From Archaeoglobus_B sp964471215 (GTDB lineage: Archaea; Halobacteriota; Archaeoglobi; Archaeoglobales; Archaeoglobaceae): DNA of 64,000 bases. Numbering within the stretch: the first letter of the stretch is position 1; each line of letters starts with the position of its first letter. Shown piece by piece: positions 18,680 through 25,987 of the stretch. The notes under the pieces are model-generated. The model made no database searches and was not told the DNA's origin. It saw only the letters and a program-made list of their open reading frames with translations. Location: contig CAYYFC010000001.1 in the NCBI GenBank assembly GCA_964471215.1, positions 1 to 64,000 on the forward strand. Direction: 5' to 3'. The position numbers were made by a program, and so were the translations under genes.

Positions 18680-19872
18680 TAGTAGCTGTTGCCAGAGCAA
18701 GAAAGGATGCCAAGGCATTAAGACATGCGCTGGATTGCGAGATTATGAGCCTAGGAGGTATAAGGAGCTTTAAGGATTTTGATCTATCTCAGCTTAAAGA
18801 TAAGATACCGATATTTTTCTTTGGAAGGGATGAAATTGAATTGGCAGATGAAATAGAAGAGGAGATTTCCAAGATGACACCGATATACCAGATTGTCATT
18901 TTGAGTAAGAAGGCGGTTAGAAACACGAGAATTGAGGAGATAAGATCTATGTTCGAGCTTGCAAAGGCTAGGATAAGACTTGGATTTAAATTCGACGATG
19001 TCTTCATTTTTAGCAACAGGGATCATATAGGAATCGACGTTGATCCTGATTACGATGCCTATTTCATAATAGGAAGGAATTTCGTTGAAAATACAAGAAG
19101 GATTTTCGGGATAGATGTCGAAGAAGGAAACCTTGTTATAAGGAAGATGTACAACGAAGAATGGATATACTGCCCTGAGCTAAAGGCGATTATAAGTAAG
19201 AAAATAGGAGAAGAACCTTCTGTAAAGTTTCATAAGAGCTTTAAACCTAAAAGGATCGATATAGATGAAATGATCGCCAGAAATAGGAAATGGTTGAAGA
19301 AACTAGAAGAGATATCCATCAGCTTTATCAGAGAGAATGCTAAAGGTTCTGCTGGCGTACCTTTTAGCGGTGGAAAAGACAGTACTGCTGCTCTAATAAT
19401 TGCAAAAAAAGCACTGGGAAATGTGAAGGCTCTGTACGTAAGGGTTAAGGATTACGAAATGCCCCATACAGAGGATTACGTTGAATACGTCTGCGATAAA
19501 CTAAACGTTGAACTCATTAAGGAAACAGTCGAATTTGACGTTAGGAAATACGGATTTCCCACACACGATAACAGATGGTGTACAAGGATAAAAATGGAGG
19601 GTTTGAAGAAAATTGCGACTGACACACTAATAGTTGGTGATAGAGAAGCTGAGAGCAGAATTAGAAGATATAGACCTGAGATACTGAGGAGGATAAGAAC
19701 AGAGCTTTTCCCGATAAAGTACTGGAGTGCCGGTATGGTTCAGCTTTACGTACTGATGAACGGATTAAAGCTTCATCCCCTTTACTATAAGGGATTCTAC
19801 AGACTTGGCTGCACGATCTGTCCGTCTCTGAGCGGATGGGAGATTTCACTGCTAAAATTCCTGAACGCATGA
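18676..19872 (+). CDS. PAPS-reductase-like ATP-pyrophosphatase protein
   Basis: A 398-residue protein with a PP-loop SGGKDST near residue 233 and an HDNRWCTRIKMEGL segment like the PAPS reductase family. The C-terminus has GCTICPSLSGWE, a cysteine pair seen in archaeal PAPS-reductase-like proteins and possibly a metal or Fe-S ligand set. The N-terminal 200 residues are a separate domain with no motif I recognise. The reaction is unknown: adenylylation or thiolation of a substrate is as likely as sulfonucleotide reduction, since this organism reduces APS with AprBA. Confidence 0.75.
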   Translation: MIVAVARARKDAKALRHALDCEIMSLGGIRSFKDFDLSQLKDKIPIFFFGRDEIELADEIEEEISKMTPIYQIVILSKKAVRNTRIEEIRSMFELAKARIRLGFKFDDVFIFSNRDHIGIDVDPDYDAYFIIGRNFVENTRRIFGIDVEEGNLVIRKMYNEEWIYCPELKAIISKKIGEEPSVKFHKSFKPKRIDIDEMIARNRKWLKKLEEISISFIRENAKGSAGVPFSGGKDSTAALIIAKKALGNVKALYVRVKDYEMPHTEDYVEYVCDKLNVELIKETVEFDVRKYGFPTHDNRWCTRIKMEGLKKIATDTLIVGDREAESRIRRYRPEILRRIRTELFPIKYWSAGMVQLYVLMNGLKLHPLYYKGFYRLGCTICPSLSGWEISLLKFLNA

Positions 19873-19877
19873 TGATA

Positions 19878-21548
19878 TCAGGGATGTGTGTAGACTGCTA
19901 TGAGTTCATCGTTTTTGAATGACTCGAGCCTGCAAAAAGCAAATCTTTCAAACTGAACGACATTGCCTATATCGTTTAATGCATTTCTTTCCGCCAACCC
20001 CTCGTAATCCCTTTCAATTCCGTAAATATAACATTTGACAGAATCTTCATCCGATAACCAGTGAATTATATTCCTACCTTTTTTTGCATCTTTAAGTTCA
20101 AATCCTTCAAATTCAAAGATTTTTCTGTCCTTATCCTTAAGCCTTATATTGCAGAAGTCCTTAAGTCTTATTACATCACCTTCTCTTAACCTTTCGAAGT
20201 CATCTCTTGATATATAAACAGTATCGGCACCGTTTAGAACTCTGTAATCATCTTTTCTCGGGTTTAATGGTATTTTAACAGAAATTCTTTTGCAAATTCC
20301 ATCTATTTTTATTTTAACTGGATCACATACAAAGAAATACCTATTTGCCATCTGATCAACTATTTTTCTGTTTTCGGCATACAGATTTTTTATACTTATA
20401 GATAAATCATTTTCTCCGATACCTAAAGATATAAAGAACCTTCTTATAGCCTCTGGTCTGAAACCTCTTCTTCTTAAAGCTCTTAATGTCGGAAGTCTAT
20501 GATCATTCCAGTCCTTATACTTTCCAAGTTTTATCTCCTCCTTTAACTCACTGGTTGAAAGCTTTCCAAATTCATATATGCTTATCCTCCCCCAATGCTT
20601 TGTTATGGGGTATTCCCATCCGAAATACCGATAGATGTACCTCTGTCTGAGCTCTGAATCCCTAAGATCCTTTCCCCTTATTATATGTGTTATTCCAAGT
20701 AAATGATCCTCTATTGCCGATTCGAAGTCCAATGTTGGCCATACATGGAATTTATCGCCGACCAAGGGATGCTCTTCATATATAATTCTAAAAGCAACCC
20801 AATCCCTTATTGCAGGATCCTTATGCTTCATATCGGTTTTTATCCTTATTACAACCTGCCCCTCCTCATACTCGCCTTCCAGCATTCTCTCCCAGACTTC
20901 AAGAGCTTGTTCTATTGAAGTATTACGATGAGGACAGTTTACACCATTTTCTCTGTACTTTTTAAATTCGTCCTTTGAACAAAAGCAAGGATAGGCCTTT
21001 CCCGTCTCAAGTAATTCTTCACAGTATTTGTAATACGTTGGAATCCTCTTTGAAGCGTATATTACCTCATCCGGCTTGGCATCGAGCCATTCGCAATCCT
21101 CAATGTACCATTCGTAAGCCTCGATCATAGGCCTTTTAGTTCTCGGATCAGTGTCATCAAATCTAAGTATGAATTTACCATCGTAGATCTTGCAGTATTC
21201 ACTGTTTATCACGATACCTCTGGCCGAACCCAGTGTTGCAGGCCCGTTCGGATTTGGCGCAAACCTCATGACAACTTTACCCTTCTCAGCACCCTCTAAG
21301 GGCGGTAGTTTTATTTCTCTCTCCTTCTTTTCAGGTTTTACATAGTAAATCTCAATAAGTCTCTTTCTTTCCTCGTTACTCAGAGATTCGAATTCCCTTA
21401 TGCAATCCCTTACAGTTTGAATTACATCTTTTATCTTACTCTTCAGCTCTGGGTTCTCTGCTATAACCTTTCCTATTACGGCCTTTTCACTGGGTTTTCC
21501 GTATTTTACGGCATTTTGCACTATGTACTTCATTATTATTTCCTTCAC
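19878..21548 (-). CDS. gltX: Glutamyl-tRNA synthetase, archaeal type
   Basis: Charges tRNA-Glu and probably tRNA-Gln, the latter then being amidated. The Rossmann core begins MRFAPNPNGPATLGSARG: the HIGH motif reads TLGS, a form I also associate with methanosarcinal enzymes. The KMSKS-equivalent is KLSTSELKEE. An archaeal N-terminal extension of about 95 residues and a beta-barrel anticodon domain (not the bacterial helical one) complete the 556 aa. The start may be ATG 21548 or ATG 21533. It converges with the PAPS-reductase-like gene, with 5 bases between their ends. Confidence 0.95.
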   Translation of the reverse strand: MKEIIMKYIVQNAVKYGKPSEKAVIGKVIAENPELKSKIKDVIQTVRDCIREFESLSNEERKRLIEIYYVKPEKKEREIKLPPLEGAEKGKVVMRFAPNPNGPATLGSARGIVINSEYCKIYDGKFILRFDDTDPRTKRPMIEAYEWYIEDCEWLDAKPDEVIYASKRIPTYYKYCEELLETGKAYPCFCSKDEFKKYRENGVNCPHRNTSIEQALEVWERMLEGEYEEGQVVIRIKTDMKHKDPAIRDWVAFRIIYEEHPLVGDKFHVWPTLDFESAIEDHLLGITHIIRGKDLRDSELRQRYIYRYFGWEYPITKHWGRISIYEFGKLSTSELKEEIKLGKYKDWNDHRLPTLRALRRRGFRPEAIRRFFISLGIGENDLSISIKNLYAENRKIVDQMANRYFFVCDPVKIKIDGICKRISVKIPLNPRKDDYRVLNGADTVYISRDDFERLREGDVIRLKDFCNIRLKDKDRKIFEFEGFELKDAKKGRNIIHWLSDEDSVKCYIYGIERDYEGLAERNALNDIGNVVQFERFAFCRLESFKNDELIAVYTHP

Positions 21549-21583
21549 AGAAAAAATTTTAATGAACTGTATATATCTGTTTC

Positions 21584-22039
21584 CTAAGATATCTTAAGAG
21601 CTTCCTCCAATCTTTTTATTCTTCTCTCCAAATCTCCGATATCGATGAACATTCTTTCAACCCTTCCGGCCAGAACACTTTTTAATGCCATCAGGAGCTC
21701 CCTTCCAAATCCCCTTTCTATACAGATCTCATCCACTTTCTCGTGATCGTATATACCTCTCTCCCTTGCGATAAGCTCGGCGAATTCGTGCGCGATTATG
21801 CCCTTTGTAACTTCATCGTCAACGGTATACACAACCGATATACCGTATACGTTTTCATCACTTTTATACAAAAATTCGGGATCAAATCCAAGTACTTCTC
21901 TGAATTCCTCAATCTTCATGGCAATTCCGGGAGAAAAAATATGTAATTGTGGATATGTTTTAATCAGGGACACCTTATCCTTTATCTCATCAAATTTTTC
22001 TCTGACCTCCAAAAAGATCTTCAGTACTTTATCCTCCAT
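21584..22039 (-). CDS. Conserved hypothetical protein with HEFAE motif
   Basis: A 151-residue soluble protein of unknown function. It has IIAHEFAELIARERG near residue 82, which resembles the start of a zincin HExxH helix but has Glu where the second His should be. A later HEKVDEICIERGFG could supply further ligands. The C-terminus is a charged helix. It starts 6 bases after the fbp stop, so it is likely co-transcribed. A metal-binding or inactive metallopeptidase-like role is only a guess. Confidence 0.7.
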   Translation of the reverse strand: MEDKVLKIFLEVREKFDEIKDKVSLIKTYPQLHIFSPGIAMKIEEFREVLGFDPEFLYKSDENVYGISVVYTVDDEVTKGIIAHEFAELIARERGIYDHEKVDEICIERGFGRELLMALKSVLAGRVERMFIDIGDLERRIKRLEEALKIS

Positions 22040-22045
22040 GAACGT

Positions 22046-23161
22046 TTAAACCTCTTCAAACCTATCCTTGAGCTTCTCAAGAACCTTTGGCAGCGTCGTA
22101 TACTCCATCTCCTCTCTCGGTAATCTGTGGGGTTCGAAGGGTCCATGTCTTCTTATATAATCACATATCTCCATTGCCCTCATTCTCGTGTATTCAAATG
22201 CAGGATCGTCGAAGACATCAACAGGACCTATTAACATTCCATTGTTAAGCTGAAAACCAGCACCTATGCATCTCGGTGGACCGTCAAATCTCGTACACTT
22301 ACTGTATCTGAACGGAACAGGGAGTATCGGACCGTTGTGACTTCCCCTCATCCATCCGCTTACCAGATGCGGAAATGCGAATGCCTCAAGTATTTCTCCG
22401 ACAGCAGGTAATCCCGACTGCGCTCTTACAATCGCAACAGGATCGTCCTTTCCAACATACTCCCCTGCTATTTGATAAAGCTTCTCGGTACTTATCACGG
22501 CCACTGGCTCTTCTGGAGGTAACTTACCGCCTTCCTTCGGATATACCCTTTTTATGACATACCTGCTCTTAGCACCTATTAGTGCCAGTAGATCGTACAT
22601 CTCTTCTGGAGTAGACATTATAACCCTTTTATGCTCCATTATATCCCAAACCTCAAATCTGAATCCCATATGCATCGAAGGATCGATGACAAGTCCAGCA
22701 GTGTTAAACGGATCCGCAAATATTTTGAATATGGGAAGGTTAAATGCACCCGGTTCTGTTTTATCCATCATGAAGACTATTATCGGTTCCGCCGGCCTTT
22801 CCGTAAATTCCATTTCGGCAACTCCTGGACCTAGTCCTCTTATATTACCAGAAAATGCATCGGCAAGCAGATCCTGTCCGGCACCATATAGCTTTAATTC
22901 CTTGGCTTTTTTTGCACACTTTTCAAAAGTATCCCAAGCCAGACCGTGTATTTCTTCACTGTCAACACCTTTTCTATGAGTCATTATAAGCTCTAGATCG
23001 TCTCCTGCATTCATTATTCTGAAATCGATTATAAGCCCTTCATCCCTTGCACTCTTAAGATTCCTTTCTGCAACTACTTTTATCTCCTCTGGAACCACAC
23101 TATGCCCAGCAACGCTTCCAACATCTGCTTTAATAACGCTAACGGTTATTTTCTCCACCAT
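22046..23161 (-). CDS. fbp: Fructose-1,6-bisphosphate aldolase/phosphatase (archaeal, bifunctional)
   Basis: Gluconeogenic enzyme that condenses triose phosphates to FBP and dephosphorylates it to fructose-6-phosphate in one active site. Seen: N-terminal VSVIKADVGSVAGHS, the metal-binding NAGDDLELIMTH and GAGQDLLADAFSGN segments, MDKTEPGAFNLP, and SRYVIKRVY, which carries the Tyr and Schiff-base Lys of the aldolase. Length 371 aa is standard. It is first in a two-gene unit with the HEFAE protein. Confidence 0.95.
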   Translation of the reverse strand: MVEKITVSVIKADVGSVAGHSVVPEEIKVVAERNLKSARDEGLIIDFRIMNAGDDLELIMTHRKGVDSEEIHGLAWDTFEKCAKKAKELKLYGAGQDLLADAFSGNIRGLGPGVAEMEFTERPAEPIIVFMMDKTEPGAFNLPIFKIFADPFNTAGLVIDPSMHMGFRFEVWDIMEHKRVIMSTPEEMYDLLALIGAKSRYVIKRVYPKEGGKLPPEEPVAVISTEKLYQIAGEYVGKDDPVAIVRAQSGLPAVGEILEAFAFPHLVSGWMRGSHNGPILPVPFRYSKCTRFDGPPRCIGAGFQLNNGMLIGPVDVFDDPAFEYTRMRAMEICDYIRRHGPFEPHRLPREEMEYTTLPKVLEKLKDRFEEV

Positions 23162-23317
23162 AACCCTACATAATTTCCAGACAATTTAAAGTTTAGGGTT
23201 TTTAAAATATGAGAAATATATATTTTTATTTTTTTATTAATGTGCTACAGGATTAGTCGATCTCAAATGGTATCGTAGTTTTTTATCTTAAACATGTATA
23301 TGAGAAATTTTAGATAA

Positions 23318-23550
23318 TTTTTTGGACTATTCACAGATTAGAATTAGAGATATTTAAGGAGCTATGCAAATTTTTAAATACCTTTTCAATTTAGAGGGGC
23401 CATCAGCTCATAAGACGGCGTTACATTTAAGGCTGGTTACGTGGTGCCAGCCAACTTAGCTCTATGTGAAGTGCTGATTCATGAAGCACTAAGGGAGAAG
23501 CCCGTGCAAGCTTCTAAAATATCTATAGTTGATAATGCACGGACAACCAC
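23318..23550 (+). mobile_element. Miniature TnpB-derived element, copy 1
   Basis: This non-coding element matches the copy at 53840-54093. Both start with TTTTTGGACTATTCAC, share GCCATCAG, TAGCTC and AAGCCCGTGCAAG blocks in the same order, and end with GATAATGCACGG and ACCAC. A decayed frame near 23441-23540 still reads LREKPVQ, the tail of an archaeal TnpB. No tnpB or tnpA gene remains, so it looks like a non-autonomous derivative moved in trans. It lies in the 717-base gap between fbp and the KaiC-like gene. Confidence 0.7.
23432..23544 (+). ncRNA. Candidate omega-RNA-like scaffold in miniature element 1
   Basis: Three stems can be drawn: GGCTGG with CCAGCC, GTGCT (23471-23475) with AGCAC, and GCCCGTGCA (23500-23508) with TGCACGGAC (23536-23544, one mismatch). 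The second stem is CCACC/GGTGG at the same place in copy 2, so pairing is kept while the bases differ. That supports an RNA structure, as expected for the guide RNA encoded at the 3' end of tnpB elements. Expression is unknown. Confidence 0.45.
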
Positions 23551-23878
23551 GTGTACTCTCTGGCATATAAACAATCCTCCATCAATGTATACTCCATCTC
23601 ATGCATATTTGAAGACATGTGTAAATAATTTTATAGAATTTATTTGTATATATTATAATCTAATATATTTTTAAGTCCTCTGATGTATGAAAAATTCGAG
23701 AATGTATTGATAAGATAGCATGAATTGTGCGAATAATGATGCTTAGAGTTTTTAAACCAATATATTATCGAAGGAGTTTTTTACTCATAAAAATGTTTCT
23801 GTAAAAATAGAAGGATCCCATTATGAGATGAGAATCCCTTGATCGAATGATTTATTAATTCTAAGGACTATTATCACT
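23551..23878. other. AT-rich intergenic stretch upstream of the KaiC-like gene
   Basis: This is 328 bases of AT-rich sequence between the right end of miniature element 1 and the KaiC-like ATPase. If the element still made a guide RNA, its guide would begin here with GTGTACTCTCTGGC. I see no open frame worth calling. The promoter of the next gene presumably lies near TTTATTAATTCTA at about 23850. Confidence 0.35.
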
Positions 23879-24625
23879 ATGATGAAACTAGAGAGATGTC
23901 AAACAGGGATCCCGGGATTTGACGAGCTGTGCGAAGGAGGATTGATAAGGGATAGGAGTTATCTCCTGTCCGGTGTATCTGGAAGTGGAAAGACCATATT
24001 CGCCTTACAGTTCTTAGTTGAAGGAGCATTAAAGTTTAAGGAACCGGGAATATTCATAGCAACAGAAGAAAGACCTCAGCACATAAGAGAGCACGCATGG
24101 TCTTTTGGATGGGAACTCGAAAGACTTGAGGATGAAAACATGCTTGCAATAGTCGATGCCACTTCGACAAAAATAGGTTTGCCCAGTGATGAGAAGTACG
24201 TGGACATAAGACCATTCGACACTCGCTCATTACTCGATCAGATAATAAATATACAGGATGAAATCGGTGCCAGAAGAGCTGTTCTGGACTCAACGACATC
24301 TATTGGATTTGCAATCAACGATATCTCGAAGTTCAGAGTTGAGCTATTAAAAATATCAACAACTATGGAAGTACTCGGACTAACATCGATTTTAACATGC
24401 GAAATAGTTGAGGGAGAGCATGCATATTCGAGGTTTGGCGTCGAAAACTTCGTCACGGAGGGTACGATAGTTCTATATTACACAAGGGCAGAGAATGTCA
24501 GAGTTAGGAGCTTAGAAATTATAAAGATGAGGGGAACAAATCACAGTAAGAAGATACATCCATTCGAGATAACAAGCAACGGAATAATTGTTCACGCAAA
24601 GGAGGAGATATATCCAGGTTTTTGA
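23879..24625 (+). CDS. KaiC/RecA-superfamily ATPase, single domain
   Basis: A 248-residue RecA-like ATPase of the archaeal KaiC/GvpD group. Walker A is GVSGSGKT near residue 33, ATEERPQHIREHAWSFGW is the characteristic segment after strand 2, and Walker B is AVLDSTTSIGF. The C-terminus has the family's RSLEIIKMRGTNHSKKIHPF. Most archaeal members are uncharacterised; roles in signalling and DNA repair have been suggested. One domain only, so no clock role is implied. ATG 23879 or 23882. It is monocistronic, converging on qmoC. Confidence 0.88.
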   Translation: MMKLERCQTGIPGFDELCEGGLIRDRSYLLSGVSGSGKTIFALQFLVEGALKFKEPGIFIATEERPQHIREHAWSFGWELERLEDENMLAIVDATSTKIGLPSDEKYVDIRPFDTRSLLDQIINIQDEIGARRAVLDSTTSIGFAINDISKFRVELLKISTTMEVLGLTSILTCEIVEGEHAYSRFGVENFVTEGTIVLYYTRAENVRVRSLEIIKMRGTNHSKKIHPFEITSNGIIVHAKEEIYPGF

Positions 24626-24762
24626 GATCTGATCAATTAATTTGATTAGTTGAACAATTCTATTTTAAATCTATTGGATAGTATAAGTACTCTTCAATCA
24701 AGCTGGAGAATTGCCAATCGAATTTTAAAATTTTATTAAATAAAATAAAAAATAGGTTATTC

Positions 24763-25959
24763 TTATAGTCTCTCCCAGAATCCCCATGGAACCTCCTTGG
24801 GCATTCTTCCAATCGCTCTAGCATACGTCATTGCAACAGTTCTGTAGAGAAGATGTGCGAATTTTGAGTACGGCGCGTAGACTAGTAGCATGAACACGAA
24901 GTACAGATGCACTATATATGCGTAGTATGCCGATATACTTCCATACAGTCTTAAAGTTGTTGCTATGAACCCTGTTACGCCAACTAGAAGCAGTACTACC
25001 AAGAAGAACCAGTCATGATAGCTTCCCGTACTCCTCGCAGTCCTGTTAAATATCCTGTTCAATATGGCAATTACCGTTCCTGCAACAAGTGCGATTCCGC
25101 TCAGAATACCTAGCGCCTTAGCCAGTCCGAACATACCCATTATTCCGCCCTGAGCTTCCCATGGCCATGGTAGGTGCTCTAATCCGAATACGTATATACC
25201 CACGACATCTATTCCCGCCACAAGTCCGAGTCCAAGGAATCCATAGAATATCAGGAAGTGAGCTGGGAATCTTGGCAGATTAGCCTCACATATCTTGAAC
25301 CAGTTATGGAACAGTATATCTCTCAGTGCATAGAAGAACGAGTCCCAGAACGATATACCTCCTTTGACTTCAAATTCAGCCCCTTCTTTGGGAATTATAA
25401 CTATCTGTTTTCCTCCTCCGTAAGTTAAAGCATTCCAGTACCTCCACATTCCTATTAAACCAATGAACAGGGCCCAGCCGCCCAGTATGAATGCCGGAAT
25501 CTCAACGTATTCAATCGGTATGAACTTTGAATATACTATCTCTCCACTCGCTGGAATCGTCAATTTTAATCCGTATATCAGTGCACCTATAATTATCGCG
25601 GGAATCACGAGGAATATCGGTAAGGACCAGAGTCTATTCAGTATTCTGCCTATGAACTTCGGCCATGCAAATTCAGCGATTACTCTAGCTCTTATCGCAT
25701 TTAAGACCTCACCCGGTCTAGCATCCCTCGGACAGTATTTCGAACAATCTGCACAGTTGTAACATAGGAATATATCTGGATCTCTTATAAGCCTCTCCTT
25801 AAGACCCCACTGCGCCCATATCATCTCCTTTCTCGGAAACGGGTTCTCATCGGGACTTAGCGGGCATACAACACTGCAGTTCGCACATTGCATGCACAGT
25901 CTAAGCGTCTTTCCACCCAATTTTATTATATCTCTTGCGAACTTAACATCTACTTCCAC
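24763..25959 (-). CDS. qmoC: QmoC: quinone-interacting membrane-bound oxidoreductase, subunit C
   Basis: Membrane subunit of the Qmo complex, which is thought to pass electrons between menaquinol and APS reductase. The N-terminus carries two [4Fe-4S] motifs like HdrC (CMQCANCSVVCP and CYNCADCSKYCP). The remainder has about six membrane segments resembling haem b cytochromes such as HdrE/NarI, with several histidines (for example FHNW, HDWF, YIVHLY) as possible haem ligands. 398 aa. Last gene of qmoABC, 28 bases after qmoB. Confidence 0.95.
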   Translation of the reverse strand: MEVDVKFARDIIKLGGKTLRLCMQCANCSVVCPLSPDENPFPRKEMIWAQWGLKERLIRDPDIFLCYNCADCSKYCPRDARPGEVLNAIRARVIAEFAWPKFIGRILNRLWSLPIFLVIPAIIIGALIYGLKLTIPASGEIVYSKFIPIEYVEIPAFILGGWALFIGLIGMWRYWNALTYGGGKQIVIIPKEGAEFEVKGGISFWDSFFYALRDILFHNWFKICEANLPRFPAHFLIFYGFLGLGLVAGIDVVGIYVFGLEHLPWPWEAQGGIMGMFGLAKALGILSGIALVAGTVIAILNRIFNRTARSTGSYHDWFFLVVLLLVGVTGFIATTLRLYGSISAYYAYIVHLYFVFMLLVYAPYSKFAHLLYRTVAMTYARAIGRMPKEVPWGFWERL

Positions 25960-25987
25960 AGCATCACCTCCTAAAATAAAAAAGGAT

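Noticed and set aside
21200..21300. GluRS HIGH motif reads TLGS
   Set aside because: The same form is familiar in some methanogen GluRS proteins, and the rest of the catalytic core is intact, so it is a lineage feature and not decay.
23441..23674. 77-codon frame in the fbp-KaiC gap as a new gene
   Set aside because: Its first part is the decayed TnpB tail of miniature element 1 and the rest runs into AT-rich flank; it is not a separate gene.
23879..24625. KaiC homologue as part of a circadian clock
   Set aside because: It is a single-domain RecA-like ATPase with no KaiA or KaiB nearby; archaeal members of this group are not clock proteins on this evidence.
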